From positions 158,836 to 222,835 of the forward strand of contig NZ_BARG01000053.1 in assembly GCF_000376565.1 (NCBI RefSeq): a DNA stretch of 64,000 nt. The letters run 5' to 3'. The DNA comes from Streptomyces hokutonensis (GTDB lineage: Bacteria; Actinomycetota; Actinomycetes; Streptomycetales; Streptomycetaceae). Below, in pieces: positions 18,580-26,796 of the stretch. Positions within the stretch are counted from its first letter, which is position 1. Every line of letters starts with the position of its first letter. The position numbers were made by a program, and so were the translations under genes. The notes beneath the pieces are model-generated. The model was not told the DNA's origin. It searched no databases and saw only the letters and a list, made by a program, of their open reading frames with translations.

Positions 18580-19401
18580 TCACGATCGCGCCGCACGAGC
18601 GGACGGCCGGACCGCGTGGGGCGCGGACTCCAGCCGGGCGAAGTCCAGGCTGATCTCGCCGGCGGCCTGGAGGAGGAGCGGCAGATGGTCGTCGAGCAGT
18701 ACCTCCATCGAGGTCTCGGCGGCGTGCGCGTTCACGTTGACGCTCGCGACGACGCGGCCCGAGCCGTCCCGCAGCGGAGCGGCCACCGAGCGGATGCCCC
18801 GGGCCAGTTGCTCGTCGGTCACCGCCCAGCCCCGCGCGCGCACCTCCCGCAGCTCCGCCTCCCATTCGGCCCGGCCGGGGTGCCACACCGACTCCAGGCC
18901 CGAGCGGCTGGGCTCGGCGAGGACCCGGGCCGCCTCGTCGGTCGGCAGCGCGGCCAGCAGGACCTTGCCCAGCGAGGTGGGCAGCGCGGGGAAGCGAGTG
19001 CCGATCTGCACGGCGAGGGTCACGATCTTGGGCACGGAGACCCGGGCGACGTAGACGATGTCCGATCCGTCGAGCTGGGCGATCGAGCAGGACTCGTTCG
19101 TGCGCTCCACCAGCCACTCCAGGTGCGGGCGTGCCACGTCCCACAGTCCCGTCGAGCGGACGTAGGCGACGCCGAGGTCCAGCACGCGCGGGGTCAGCAC
19201 GAAACCGCCGGACTGCTGGCGCACGTAGCCCAGTTCGGTCAGGGTGAGCAGGATCCGGCGCGCGGTCGGCCTGGCCAGCCCGGTCGCACTCGCCACGTCG
19301 GACAGCGACATCACCGGCTGCCGGGGCCGGAAGGCGGTGATGACCTCCAGGCCCCGGGCCAGCGCCTCGATGAAATCGGGTCCGGTTCCTTCGCGCGGCA
19401 T
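18580..19401 (-). CDS. IclR-family transcriptional regulator
   Basis: The 273-residue protein has an N-terminal winged helix (about 10-75: MSLSDVASATGLARPTARRILLTLTELGYV) and a C-terminal effector domain (about 90-255) with the SCSIAQLDGSDIVYVARV and FPALPTSLGKVLLAALP segments typical of IclR/PcaR/KdgR proteins, which bind small aromatic or organic acids. It stands between the CoA-transferase operon (same strand) and the divergent amidohydrolase gene. Matching inverted repeats occur in all three promoter regions, so autoregulation and control of both neighbours are likely. Whether it activates or represses cannot be told. Confidence 0.92.
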   Translation of the reverse strand: MPREGTGPDFIEALARGLEVITAFRPRQPVMSLSDVASATGLARPTARRILLTLTELGYVRQQSGGFVLTPRVLDLGVAYVRSTGLWDVARPHLEWLVERTNESCSIAQLDGSDIVYVARVSVPKIVTLAVQIGTRFPALPTSLGKVLLAALPTDEAARVLAEPSRSGLESVWHPGRAEWEAELREVRARGWAVTDEQLARGIRSVAAPLRDGSGRVVASVNVNAHAAETSMEVLLDDHLPLLLQAAGEISLDFARLESAPHAVRPSARAARS

Positions 19402-19434
19402 GGTGGCTCCTCTGGTCGCCGTCGGCTCAGCTCC

Positions 19435-19459
19435 CGGGTGTCCGCCGTACGGACACCCG
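19435..19459. promoter_or_regulatory. Perfect 10-5-10 inverted repeat before the IclR gene
   Basis: CGGGTGTCCG, a 5-base spacer, then CGGACACCCG. The core TGTCCG-N5-CGGACA (19439-19455) is the same as at 18514-18530. It lies 34 bases upstream of the ATG at 19401 and fits an autoregulatory operator. Confidence 0.75.
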
Positions 19460-19625
19460 TCGAGGGCACTGTACGCAGCAGAACAGGCCTCCGTCGCGAT
19501 GACTCGGGCGCGGCGACTCGGGGGCGACCGCAGAGCGGACGGCTGAGGACATTACCGGGCGGAATTCGGAAACCACGGAGTATTGACACCGGACAGCACC
19601 CTGACGACGATCGGTCACCAACCGA

Positions 19626-19651
19626 GAGCCGCCATACGGACAGTCGTCCGA
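19626..19651. promoter_or_regulatory. Probable IclR operator before the amidohydrolase gene
   Basis: GAGCCG-CCATA-CGGACA has one good and one partial arm of the TGTCCG-N5-CGGACA motif. It overlaps CGGAC-AGTC-GTCCG (19637-19650), a 14-base block identical to the one before the CoA-transferase gene. It lies 22-47 bases before the ATG at 19673. A TTGACA hexamer at 19583 is a possible -35 element, and another CGGACA half-site sits at 19590-19595. Confidence 0.65.
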
Positions 19652-19672
19652 TGTCGAGTGGGAGAGTCAGTG

Positions 19673-21121
19673 ATGAGCCAGTCCACCCCCTTCCAGGCGG
19701 GGCGACCCGTCGTCCTGCGCGGCGGCACCGTCCTGTCCATGGACCGCGCACGGCGGGTGCTGAGCGACACGGACGTGCTCGTGACGGGCGACCGGATCAC
19801 CGCGGTCGGCCCGCGGCTCGCCGTGCCGGAGGGGACCGCGGAGATCGACGCGTCCGACGGCATCGTGATGCCCGGCATGATCGACACGCACCGGCACATG
19901 TGGCAGACGGCGATGCGCGGCTACGGCGCCGACTGGACCCTGACCCAGTACTTCGTCTGGTACTACCTCGAACACGGCACCGCCTTCCGGCCCGAGGACG
20001 TGCACGCCGGCAACCTCCTGGCCGCCGTCGAGGCGCTGGACGCCGGGGTGACCACGGTCGTCGACTGGTCGCACGGGCTGCAGAGCGTCGACCACGCGGA
20101 CGCGGCGGTGGACGCGCTGCGGGCCGTGCCCGGCCGGTTCGTCCTCGCCTACGGCAACATCCAGCAGGCTCCCGCGGAATGGACCGGCACGCCGCAGTTC
20201 CGGGACTTCGTGCGCCGCCGCATCACCGGCGACGACATGCTCGGCTTCCAGATCGCCTTCGACGTCACCGGCGATCCCGCCTTCCCCGAGAAGCCCGCCT
20301 TCGAGGTCGCCCGCGATCTGGGCGTCGCTGTCACCACCCACGCCGGAGTCTGGGGCGCCACAGGCGACGACGGCATCCGGCTCATGCACGAGCACGGGTT
20401 CATGACCCCCGAGACGGTCTACGTCCACGCCTCCACCCTGTCGGCCGACTCCTACCACCGCATCGCGGCCACGGGCGGCTCGGTCTCGGTGTCCACGGAG
20501 AGCGAGCAGAGCGCCGGCCAGGGCTATCCCACGACCTGGGCCGTCCGCTCCCACGACATCCCCGTCTCCCTCTCGATGGACACGAGCGTGTGGTGGAGCG
20601 GCGACCTCTTCTCCGCCATGCGCACCACCCTCGGCGCCGACCGCGCCCGCGAGCACCTGGAGGCCCACGCCCGGGGCGAGACCGTCACCCACAGCGCGCT
20701 GCGCGCCGACCAGGTGGTGGAGTGGGCAACGCGCGGGGGCGCCAGGGCACTTGGCCGCGAAAGCGATCTGGGCAGCATCGAGGAGGGCAAGAAGGCCGAC
20801 CTCGTCCTGCTGAAGAACGACCACTCACCGGTCTCCTTCCCGCTGCTCAACCCCTACGGCCATGTGGCCTTCCAGGCCCAGCGCGGCGACGTCCACACCG
20901 TCGTCGTCGACGGCCGGGTGGTCAAGCACGAGCACCGTCTCCTCGACACCGACCTGGCCGCGGTGCGACGCACCGTCGAGGAGACCGTGGACCATCTGCG
21001 GTCGACCATGGGTGAGGAGGCCTGGGCGGAGGGCATGAACCCGGACGTCCCCGAGACCAAGGTCCTCGACAACCCCTACACGTACACCGACTACCGCAGC
21101 ACCTCGACCCACGCACGCTGA
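19673..21121 (+). CDS. Amidohydrolase of the cytosine deaminase / chlorohydrolase type
   Basis: The 482-residue protein begins GRPVVLRGGTVLSMDRARRVL, the usual small N-terminal beta domain. The metal site motif H73-x-H75 is in GMIDTHRHMWQT. Further metal or catalytic residues follow in VTTHAGVWG, TVYVHAS and SMDTSVWW (Asp). The C-terminus has the family's VEWATRGGARALGRESDLGSIEEGKKADLVLL block. The subgroup includes S-adenosylhomocysteine/methylthioadenosine deaminases and triazine hydrolases and removes amino or halogen groups from N-heterocycles. ATG 19673 is preferred over longer starts because it follows GGAGAG at the right spacing. It is divergent from the IclR gene and shares its operator motif. 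Confidence 0.88.
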   Translation: MSQSTPFQAGRPVVLRGGTVLSMDRARRVLSDTDVLVTGDRITAVGPRLAVPEGTAEIDASDGIVMPGMIDTHRHMWQTAMRGYGADWTLTQYFVWYYLEHGTAFRPEDVHAGNLLAAVEALDAGVTTVVDWSHGLQSVDHADAAVDALRAVPGRFVLAYGNIQQAPAEWTGTPQFRDFVRRRITGDDMLGFQIAFDVTGDPAFPEKPAFEVARDLGVAVTTHAGVWGATGDDGIRLMHEHGFMTPETVYVHASTLSADSYHRIAATGGSVSVSTESEQSAGQGYPTTWAVRSHDIPVSLSMDTSVWWSGDLFSAMRTTLGADRAREHLEAHARGETVTHSALRADQVVEWATRGGARALGRESDLGSIEEGKKADLVLLKNDHSPVSFPLLNPYGHVAFQAQRGDVHTVVVDGRVVKHEHRLLDTDLAAVRRTVEETVDHLRSTMGEEAWAEGMNPDVPETKVLDNPYTYTDYRSTSTHAR

Positions 21122-21214
21122 GGAGGCGTGAGGTTCTGCACCGATGAGTTCCGGGCCGGCGGAGGGTCCTAGAGACATATCCGCCGTCGGCCGTGACACG
21201 AGGGGCAGAACCTG

Positions 21215-22351
21215 ATGACCGATCTGACCGCACTGCTGGAGAAGTACGTCGCCGAGGGAGCCTTCCCCGGAGCGGTCGCGCTGGTGGACCGCTCCGGCGA
21301 GGTGGAGGTCGCGGCCGTGGGAGCGACGGAGCCCGGGGGCTCGGCGCCGATGCGGTCCGACACCCTGTTCCGGCTCTCCTCGGTCACCAAGCCCATCACC
21401 GCCGCCGCGGTGCTGGCGCTCGTCGACGACGGCGTACTCACCCTGGACGCGCCGATCGCGCGCTGGCTGCCGGAACTGGCGTCCCCGAAGGTCGTCCGCA
21501 CTCCCGCGAGCGAACTGGACGACGTGGTGCCGGTCGCCCGTCCCATCACCGTCGAAGACGTCCTGTCGTCGCGCTCGGGATGGGGCTTCGGGGCCGACTT
21601 CACCACCCCCGCCCTTCAGCCCCTGTTCGCGGACGTGGCCGTGTACAACGGAGGTCCTCGGTCGCCGCTGACCCCGGACGAGTGGGTCGCCGCGCTCGCC
21701 GACATCCCCCTGCTGCGGCAGCCCGGAGAGGCGTTCCTGTACAACGCCAGCTCCGACCTGCAAGGCGTGCTGGTGGCACGGGCCGCGGGACGTGGACTGC
21801 CGGAGTTCCTGGCCGAGCGGATCCTCGCGCCGCTCGGGATGAAGGACACGGCCTTCGCCGTACCGGCACCGGAACGCGACCGCCTCACCCCCTACTACCT
21901 GACAGCCCCTGACGGCACCCACACCTTCGCCGACGCAGCCGACGGAGCCTGGTCCACCCCGCCCGCCTTCGCCTCGGGCGCGGGAGGCCTGGTGTCCACC
22001 GTCGCGGACTGGCACGCCTTCGGCCGCATGCTGCTGGCCGGCGGCGGCACGGTCCTCTCCCCGGAGTCCGTACGCCTCATGACGACGGATCACCTCACCG
22101 CGGACCAGCGCGCCGAGGGCGACCTCTTCCTCCAGGGCCAGGGATGGGGCTACGGCGGCTCGGTCGACGTCACCTCCGCGGAGCCGTGGAACACCCCCGG
22201 TCGCTACGGCTGGGTGGGCGGCACCGGCACCGCCGCACACATCGACCCGTCGACCGACACGGTCAGCGTCCTCTTCACCCCCTGCGGCCTGTCCGGTCCC
22301 GCCTTCCCCACGTGGATGCGTGACTTCTGGACGTACGCCGCGACCGACTGA
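21215..22351 (+). CDS. Serine hydrolase of the beta-lactamase class C / esterase family
   Basis: The 378-residue protein has the S-x-x-K nucleophile motif as S56-V-T-K59 (FRLSSVTKPIT), followed by AAVLALVDDGVLTLDAPIARWLPE, the usual helix after it. The second motif is a Y-x-N (FLYNASSD) and the third lies in the GWVGGTGTAAH strand. There is no signal peptide, so it is probably cytoplasmic and acts as an esterase or amidase rather than a beta-lactamase. It follows the amidohydrolase gene by 93 bases on the same strand and may be co-expressed with it. Confidence 0.88.
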   Translation: MTDLTALLEKYVAEGAFPGAVALVDRSGEVEVAAVGATEPGGSAPMRSDTLFRLSSVTKPITAAAVLALVDDGVLTLDAPIARWLPELASPKVVRTPASELDDVVPVARPITVEDVLSSRSGWGFGADFTTPALQPLFADVAVYNGGPRSPLTPDEWVAALADIPLLRQPGEAFLYNASSDLQGVLVARAAGRGLPEFLAERILAPLGMKDTAFAVPAPERDRLTPYYLTAPDGTHTFADAADGAWSTPPAFASGAGGLVSTVADWHAFGRMLLAGGGTVLSPESVRLMTTDHLTADQRAEGDLFLQGQGWGYGGSVDVTSAEPWNTPGRYGWVGGTGTAAHIDPSTDTVSVLFTPCGLSGPAFPTWMRDFWTYAATD

Positions 22352-22488
22352 GTGTCCCCTCAGCGGGTCCTCGGCCCGCTCTGAAGCGGTGCACGCGGCC
22401 TGCAACTCCGGACGGAGGCGGGTGTGGCAGCACCGATGCCCGCCCTCCGGGTGCGGGTGCGCCACGGCATCGCATGGGCAGCTGCGGC

Positions 22489-22710
22489 CAATTGGCCCGC
22501 GTTCTCGGCGAGTTCCGGGACAACGGTCGGCGGCACACCGTCACCGCGATCACCGCGACCCTGGCCCGTACGGGCGACGACGGCCGGGCCGGTCCAGGTC
22601 TGGCCGTCGCAGGGGACGTCGTACGCAACCACGGCGGCGCCCTCACCGTCACCGAGGCTCCGTCGGGCAGTACGGCCTTCCTGCTCGCCCTGTCGCGCGC
22701 ACCGCACGGA
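22489..22710 (+). pseudogene. Fragment of a sensor histidine kinase ATPase domain
   Basis: One frame reads QLARVLGEFRDNGRRHT, resembling the N-box, then VTAITATLARTGD, and then directly GPGLAVAGDVVRNHGGALTVTEAPSGSTAFLLALS, resembling the last GLGLAIxxxIxxxHGG part of a HATPase. The G1 segment and ATP lid between them are missing, as are the kinase N-terminus and any response regulator. This is an eroded remnant. The rest of 22352-22963 contains nothing else recognisable. Confidence 0.65.
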
Positions 22711-22963
22711 CGCCGACGACGCGTACGCCCGACCGCGTCCCCTTGCCGATCCCGGACACCCGCCGACCAGGTCCGGGGCCGGCACAATCGGTCGCGGCCG
22801 CCTTGGTATCGTCACGGCACCGGACCACCCGACACCCCCACGGTCCGCACAACCACGGCATTCCCAGCCGGTCACAGGCCTTCGAGCCGTCAGCCCGGCC
22901 CCAGTCGCCAGGATCCAGCGAGTCCGAGGCGGGGCATGCTCTCGCATCCAGAGGCAGACCGTC

Positions 22964-23821
22964 ATGCGCAAGTCCCGGGCCGGCTCCCGCCGCGTCACCA
23001 TGCCCCTCTCCGCCGTCCTCGCCGCGACGGCCCTCGCCGCCGTCAGTTGCTCCGGCTCCGCCGCCGACGCCGACAGCTCCCCGAGCACCCCGACGGCGAA
23101 GATGTCCACACCGCCCGTCCACGCAGGCGTCGACTACCAACTCGGCGGCGCGTACACCCCGCCGAAGGGCGTCTCCGTCGTCTCCCGCGACCACACGGCC
23201 TCGCCCGCCCCGGGCATCTACAACATCTGCTACGTCAACGCGTTCCAGGCCCAGCCGGACGCCGAGGGGGACTGGGATGCCGACCTCCTGCTGCGGGACC
23301 GCTCCGGAAAGGTCGTCATGGACAAGGACTGGGGCGAGGCGATGCTCGACATCGGCACCCCGGCCAAGCGCGCGCGGATCGCGGAGAAGGTGGACGACTG
23401 GATCGACGCGTGCGCCGACAAGGGATTCGACGCCGTCGAGCCGGACAACTACGACAGCTACACCCGCGCCCCGCACGGACTGCTCACCGCGGCCGACGCC
23501 GAGGCGTTCCAGACCCTGCTCGCCCGTCACGCGCACGCCCGGCACCTCGCCGTCGCCCAGAAGAACACCCTCGAACTCGCCAAGGACCGCAAGCGGGTCG
23601 GCCTCGACTTCGCGGTGGTGGAGGAGTGCGGACAGTACGACGAATGCGGCTCCTACGTCGACGCGTTCGGCGACCACGTCATCGTCGTCGAGTACACCGA
23701 GAAGGGCATGGAGAAGGCCTGCGCGGGCTGGGGCGACCGGATCAGCATCGTACGGCGGGACCTCGACGTCACCCCGGCCGGCCACGACGGCTACGTCCGC
23801 GAGACCTGCGACCGCTACTGA
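22964..23821 (+). CDS. Secreted GH114-like protein (endo-alpha-1,4-polygalactosaminidase family), probable lipoprotein
   Basis: The 285-residue protein starts with a basic n-region and a hydrophobic stretch ending LAAVSC29, a possible lipobox. The mature part has the GH114/TM1410 barrel features: VDYQLGG, ICYVNAFQAQPD, GEAMLDIGTPAKRARIAEKVDDWIDACADKGFDAVEPDNYDSY (with the acidic EPDN block), then VAQKNTLEL and DFAVVEECGQYDECGSY. Family members cut galactosamine-containing exopolysaccharides. The frame is open further upstream, but the ATG at 22964 is the only start that gives a signal peptide. It converges on the GH16 gene across a strong palindrome. Confidence 0.82.
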   Translation: MRKSRAGSRRVTMPLSAVLAATALAAVSCSGSAADADSSPSTPTAKMSTPPVHAGVDYQLGGAYTPPKGVSVVSRDHTASPAPGIYNICYVNAFQAQPDAEGDWDADLLLRDRSGKVVMDKDWGEAMLDIGTPAKRARIAEKVDDWIDACADKGFDAVEPDNYDSYTRAPHGLLTAADAEAFQTLLARHAHARHLAVAQKNTLELAKDRKRVGLDFAVVEECGQYDECGSYVDAFGDHVIVVEYTEKGMEKACAGWGDRISIVRRDLDVTPAGHDGYVRETCDRY

Positions 23822-23861
23822 CGACTTTCCTTCCGGGTAAGGCCGTTGCGCGGCCGTGGTA

Positions 23862-23891
23862 CCTGGGCCGGTCCCGCGGGACCGGCCCAGG
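23862..23891. terminator. Bidirectional hairpin terminator between convergent glycosidase genes
   Basis: A 30-base perfect palindrome whose left arm is CCTGGGCCGGTCCCG. It sits 41 bases after the GH114-like stop and 5 bases before the GH16 stop. The position between two convergent genes and the very strong G+C stem fit a shared transcription terminator without a clear U tract. Confidence 0.72.
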
Positions 23892-23895
23892 GGGC

Positions 23896-25215
23896 TCACT
23901 GGGTGTAGGTGTAGTGCGGACTGTCGTACTGGGGGCCGTTCTTCTCGTAGGTGAACCAGTAGGTCAGGGTGGATCCGGCGGTGAGCGTGACGTTCTGCGT
24001 CCAGGTGCCGCCGCTGTTGGCCATACGGAAGTTCTGCTGGCCGGCGTTGTTGATGAGGTAGTGCACATCGACGTACGCCGCGGGTGTGGTCGGAACGAAC
24101 GTGATCTGCGCCTGACTGCTGCTCAGGCGCGTCACGCCGGCGGTGTAGTCCGGTGTCGTCGTGCTCCCACCGGTGCTCCCGCCGGTCGTACTGCCACCCG
24201 TGGTGCCGCCGGTCGTCGTACCGCCGGTGGTACTGCCACTGGCGCCCTGCTGGTAGACCGCGAACCAGTCGACGCTCATGGCGGCACCTGATGTGATGCT
24301 GCCCGCCTGGGCGGCCGAGCTGCAGCCGCAGACTTTGTCGGGGTACGAACCGGCGATCGCCAGGTCGAAGATGGCCATGAACCCGTGGTCGACGGCGGCC
24401 TGCCAGGTGGCGACCGAGACCTGGTTCTCGTTGACGGTGAAGGTCAGATTGCCGTCGAGGTAGAAGCGGAGCTGCTCCGCGGCGGTGTTCGTGCGGTCGA
24501 TGATCGCGGAGTACGTGTGGTAGCCGGTCTGGCAGCCCGCGCACGGTTGAAGATCACTGGTGATGCCGTCGGGGTCGTGGCACTCGCCCGCCCACACCCC
24601 GCAGTGGAAGGTGGTGGAGTGTTTGCTCAGCGCGTTGACGTCCTCCATGATGTCGAACTCGCCGATGCTCGGCCAGTTCGTCGCGCCGACCGGGCGGGCC
24701 GCGCCGCCCATCGCCCAGAACGCGGGCCAATAGCCCAGTCCACTGGCCGGGTTGGGCTGGAGGATGGACGCGCTCATCTGGAGCTGTCCGCCGGCAGGGG
24801 CGGCGAAGTCGGTGCGCTGCGTCTCGATGCGTCCCGAGGTCCAGTGGCCGGAGCCGTCCCGGAGCGCCCGGATGACCAGGTGTCCCTGCCCGTCCTGGTA
24901 CACGTTGTTCGTGGAGTCGGTGGCCGACTCGATCTCGCCCGTTCCCCAGTTGGCGGCGCCTCCGGGGTAGCTGGTGCCCAGGTCGTAGAGCCAGTCGGCC
25001 CGGTTCAGCGCGCTGCCGGACGATCCGTTGAAGTCGTCGGAGAAGACAGTGGTCCAGCCTGCGGGAGCGCCTGGGACAGCCGCCGAGGCGCTGCCACCGG
25101 TGCCGATCAAGCCTACGAGTGTGCCGATGAGTAGCAGCAGAGTGCTGCCCAGGACGAGGGGGACGGTTCTCTGGCTGCCTGCGGGCGCACCGGCAGGTGG
25201 TGGGGAGTTCGTCAT
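23896..25215 (-). CDS. Secreted GH16 endo-beta-glucanase with a C-terminal CBM56-like module
   Basis: The 439-residue protein starts at ATG 25215 with AGGGAGAA upstream; the longer frame would begin with TTG. A membrane-type signal segment covers about 18-46. The GH16 domain (about 50-320) has the catalytic E186-x-D188-x-x-E191 in IGEFDIMEDV and the GYWPAFWAMG strand, typical of laminarinases (endo-1,3-beta-glucanases). A Gly/Ser/Thr linker (about 330-355) leads to an 85-residue beta module ending TYWFTYEKNGPQYDSPHYTYTQ, which resembles CBM56 curdlan-binding domains. A 14-base palindromic operator lies 86 bases upstream, so expression is probably induced by glucan breakdown products. Confidence 0.9.
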   Translation of the reverse strand: MTNSPPPAGAPAGSQRTVPLVLGSTLLLLIGTLVGLIGTGGSASAAVPGAPAGWTTVFSDDFNGSSGSALNRADWLYDLGTSYPGGAANWGTGEIESATDSTNNVYQDGQGHLVIRALRDGSGHWTSGRIETQRTDFAAPAGGQLQMSASILQPNPASGLGYWPAFWAMGGAARPVGATNWPSIGEFDIMEDVNALSKHSTTFHCGVWAGECHDPDGITSDLQPCAGCQTGYHTYSAIIDRTNTAAEQLRFYLDGNLTFTVNENQVSVATWQAAVDHGFMAIFDLAIAGSYPDKVCGCSSAAQAGSITSGAAMSVDWFAVYQQGASGSTTGGTTTGGTTGGSTTGGSTGGSTTTPDYTAGVTRLSSSQAQITFVPTTPAAYVDVHYLINNAGQQNFRMANSGGTWTQNVTLTAGSTLTYWFTYEKNGPQYDSPHYTYTQ

Positions 25216-25300
25216 CGCGTGGGTTCTCCCTGGCAAGCTGGCGGGTGGGGAGTAGTGCAGGGGCCTGGCTCCTGGTGGAGACCGGAGAGCAGGTCAGGTC

Positions 25301-25314
25301 TGAGAGCGCTCTCA
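25301..25314. promoter_or_regulatory. LacI/CebR-type operator of the GH16 gene
   Basis: TGAGAGCGCTCTCA is a perfect palindrome with the central GAGCGCTC core of Streptomyces CebR-like operators. It lies 86 bases upstream of the glucanase ATG, consistent with repression by a LacI-family sugar sensor encoded elsewhere. Confidence 0.75.
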
Positions 25315-25329
25315 GGATGATCGTGAATC

Positions 25330-25924
25330 TGCGGTCCCTGGCTGTCCTCCTGATTCCGGACGATCCGTCATGTCGATTGCCGTAGGCCTGAGTTGGGTGC
25401 GGGCCAGGCAGGGATCGCCGTTCAATGCAGGAGTGTCCGGCGCGACCCTTCATGCGTCAACGGCTTCAACGCGACGGGTTGAAAAGCAGGCCTGTTGGCC
25501 ATGCCGTATGGAGCCTGGTAAAGGTCCGAACCAAGCGCCGCCGAGTTGTGGAGCGCTCTCCGGCGGCCGACTCCGCGCACTCTCGCCGTCTTGAGCTGGG
25601 ATTTTGTGAGTACGGCGTCGGGAAGCCGCGCCTGTCGTCGAGCGGACGTCCCCTGGCGCCACTCGCGGACCTCGAGAAGTGCCTTCAGGAGTCGAAGGCA
25701 GGTGTCGCGAGGGGTCCGCCTGCGAGGTGTTCGCTCCGGCGCTGTGGACGACTTGGTCCCGGAGGTGGGGTGTGCGACGGCTGGTACGGCGCCGGGGCTG
25801 GGCGTGGTACTGGCGTTCCGTGCCTGTTCCTGAGGCTGACATGAGATGACGCTTGAACACACGGCTCGTTGGATCTTCAAGGATGTGAGGACGATCGGGA
25901 GCGGCCCGGAACCGAACCGCTGCA
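25330..25924. other. Intergenic region with no identified gene
   Basis: Several long open frames exist on both strands, but none has a ribosome site with a matching start, family resemblance, or the base pattern of the neighbours. The stretch probably holds the GH16 promoter region on its left side and decayed sequence elsewhere. Confidence 0.4.
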
Positions 25925-25942
25925 GTGCACGTCTCCCGCACC

Positions 25943-26731
25943 ATGATCTCGAGCGAGCGCGAAGAGCACGCGATTTCCACCAGGCTGGTCTCGCCGTCCG
26001 CAGTGAGTGTGGATCCGTCGAAGACCAACGACTACGACAGCTTCGCCGGGGCGTACACGGCCGCAAACGAAACCAACCTGGTCAATGCCTACTACGAGCG
26101 GCCCGCGATGCTGGCCCTCGCTGGAGACGTGGCCGGTCGGCGGATCCTCGACGCGGGCTGCGGCTCGGGGTTTCTGTTTGCCGCGCTGCGCGACCGTGGC
26201 GCCCTGGTGAGTGGCTTCGATGCGAGTGCCGGGATGCTGGAGCTGGCTCGGCGGCGGCTCGGCGACGGTGCGGACCTGCGGGTGGCGGACCTGGGTGGCC
26301 CGCTTCCTTACGCTGATGACACGTTCGACGATGTGGTGGCGTCCCTGGTGCTGCACTACCTGGAGGACTGGGGGCCGGCGCTGGCCGAGCTGCGACGCGT
26401 ACTCAGGCCCGGTGGTCGGCTGATCGTGTCTGTCGACCATCCCTTTGCCGTCAACCTCATACACCGCGAGGCCGGTCGCGAGGCCGAGTGCGACTACTTC
26501 GACACCATCAAATGGACCGTTGAGTGGACCGTGGGCGGTCAGACCGCCCTGGTGAGCAGATGGCACAGGCCCCTGCACGCGATGATCGAGGCTTTCATCA
26601 GGGCCGATTTCCGGATCACGGTCATCAGCGAGCCGGATCCTGACCCAGCCGCCCGCGAGCTGTTCCCCGAGGCCATCGCGGTCGAGCCGCGCTTCCTTTG
26701 CTTCCTGTTCTTCGTCTTGCAGGCGGGCTAA
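25943..26731 (+). CDS. SAM-dependent class I methyltransferase
   Basis: The protein has about 262 residues. Motif I is RILDAGCGSGFLFAALRDRG, motif II GFDASAGMLELARRRL, followed by DLGGPLPYADDTFDDVVASLVLHYLEDW and the ELRRVLRPGGRLIVSVDHPF segment of Methyltransf_11 proteins. The C-terminal part is a substrate lid with Trp/Arg-rich strands (VSRWHRPLHAMIEAF). The start is uncertain: ATG 25943 is used, GTG 25925 or later GTG codons near 26003 are possible, and no strong ribosome site is visible. The substrate is unknown, and the neighbours give no clue. Confidence 0.85.
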   Translation: MISSEREEHAISTRLVSPSAVSVDPSKTNDYDSFAGAYTAANETNLVNAYYERPAMLALAGDVAGRRILDAGCGSGFLFAALRDRGALVSGFDASAGMLELARRRLGDGADLRVADLGGPLPYADDTFDDVVASLVLHYLEDWGPALAELRRVLRPGGRLIVSVDHPFAVNLIHREAGREAECDYFDTIKWTVEWTVGGQTALVSRWHRPLHAMIEAFIRADFRITVISEPDPDPAARELFPEAIAVEPRFLCFLFFVLQAG

Positions 26732-26796
26732 AGACAAGTCCCATCGTTGCAAGTCAGGAGCAGCCTCCGCGTAGGGACGGGACTTGGCGGCGGTGC

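Noticed and set aside
25422..26066. Minus-strand frame before the methyltransferase gene
   Set aside because: It overlaps the methyltransferase start region, lacks a good start and has a low-complexity Arg/Ser composition.
26735..26786. CAAGTCCC...GGGACTTG inverted repeat after the methyltransferase gene as a terminator
   Set aside because: Only 8-base arms separated by a 36-base loop and no U tract; too weak to call.
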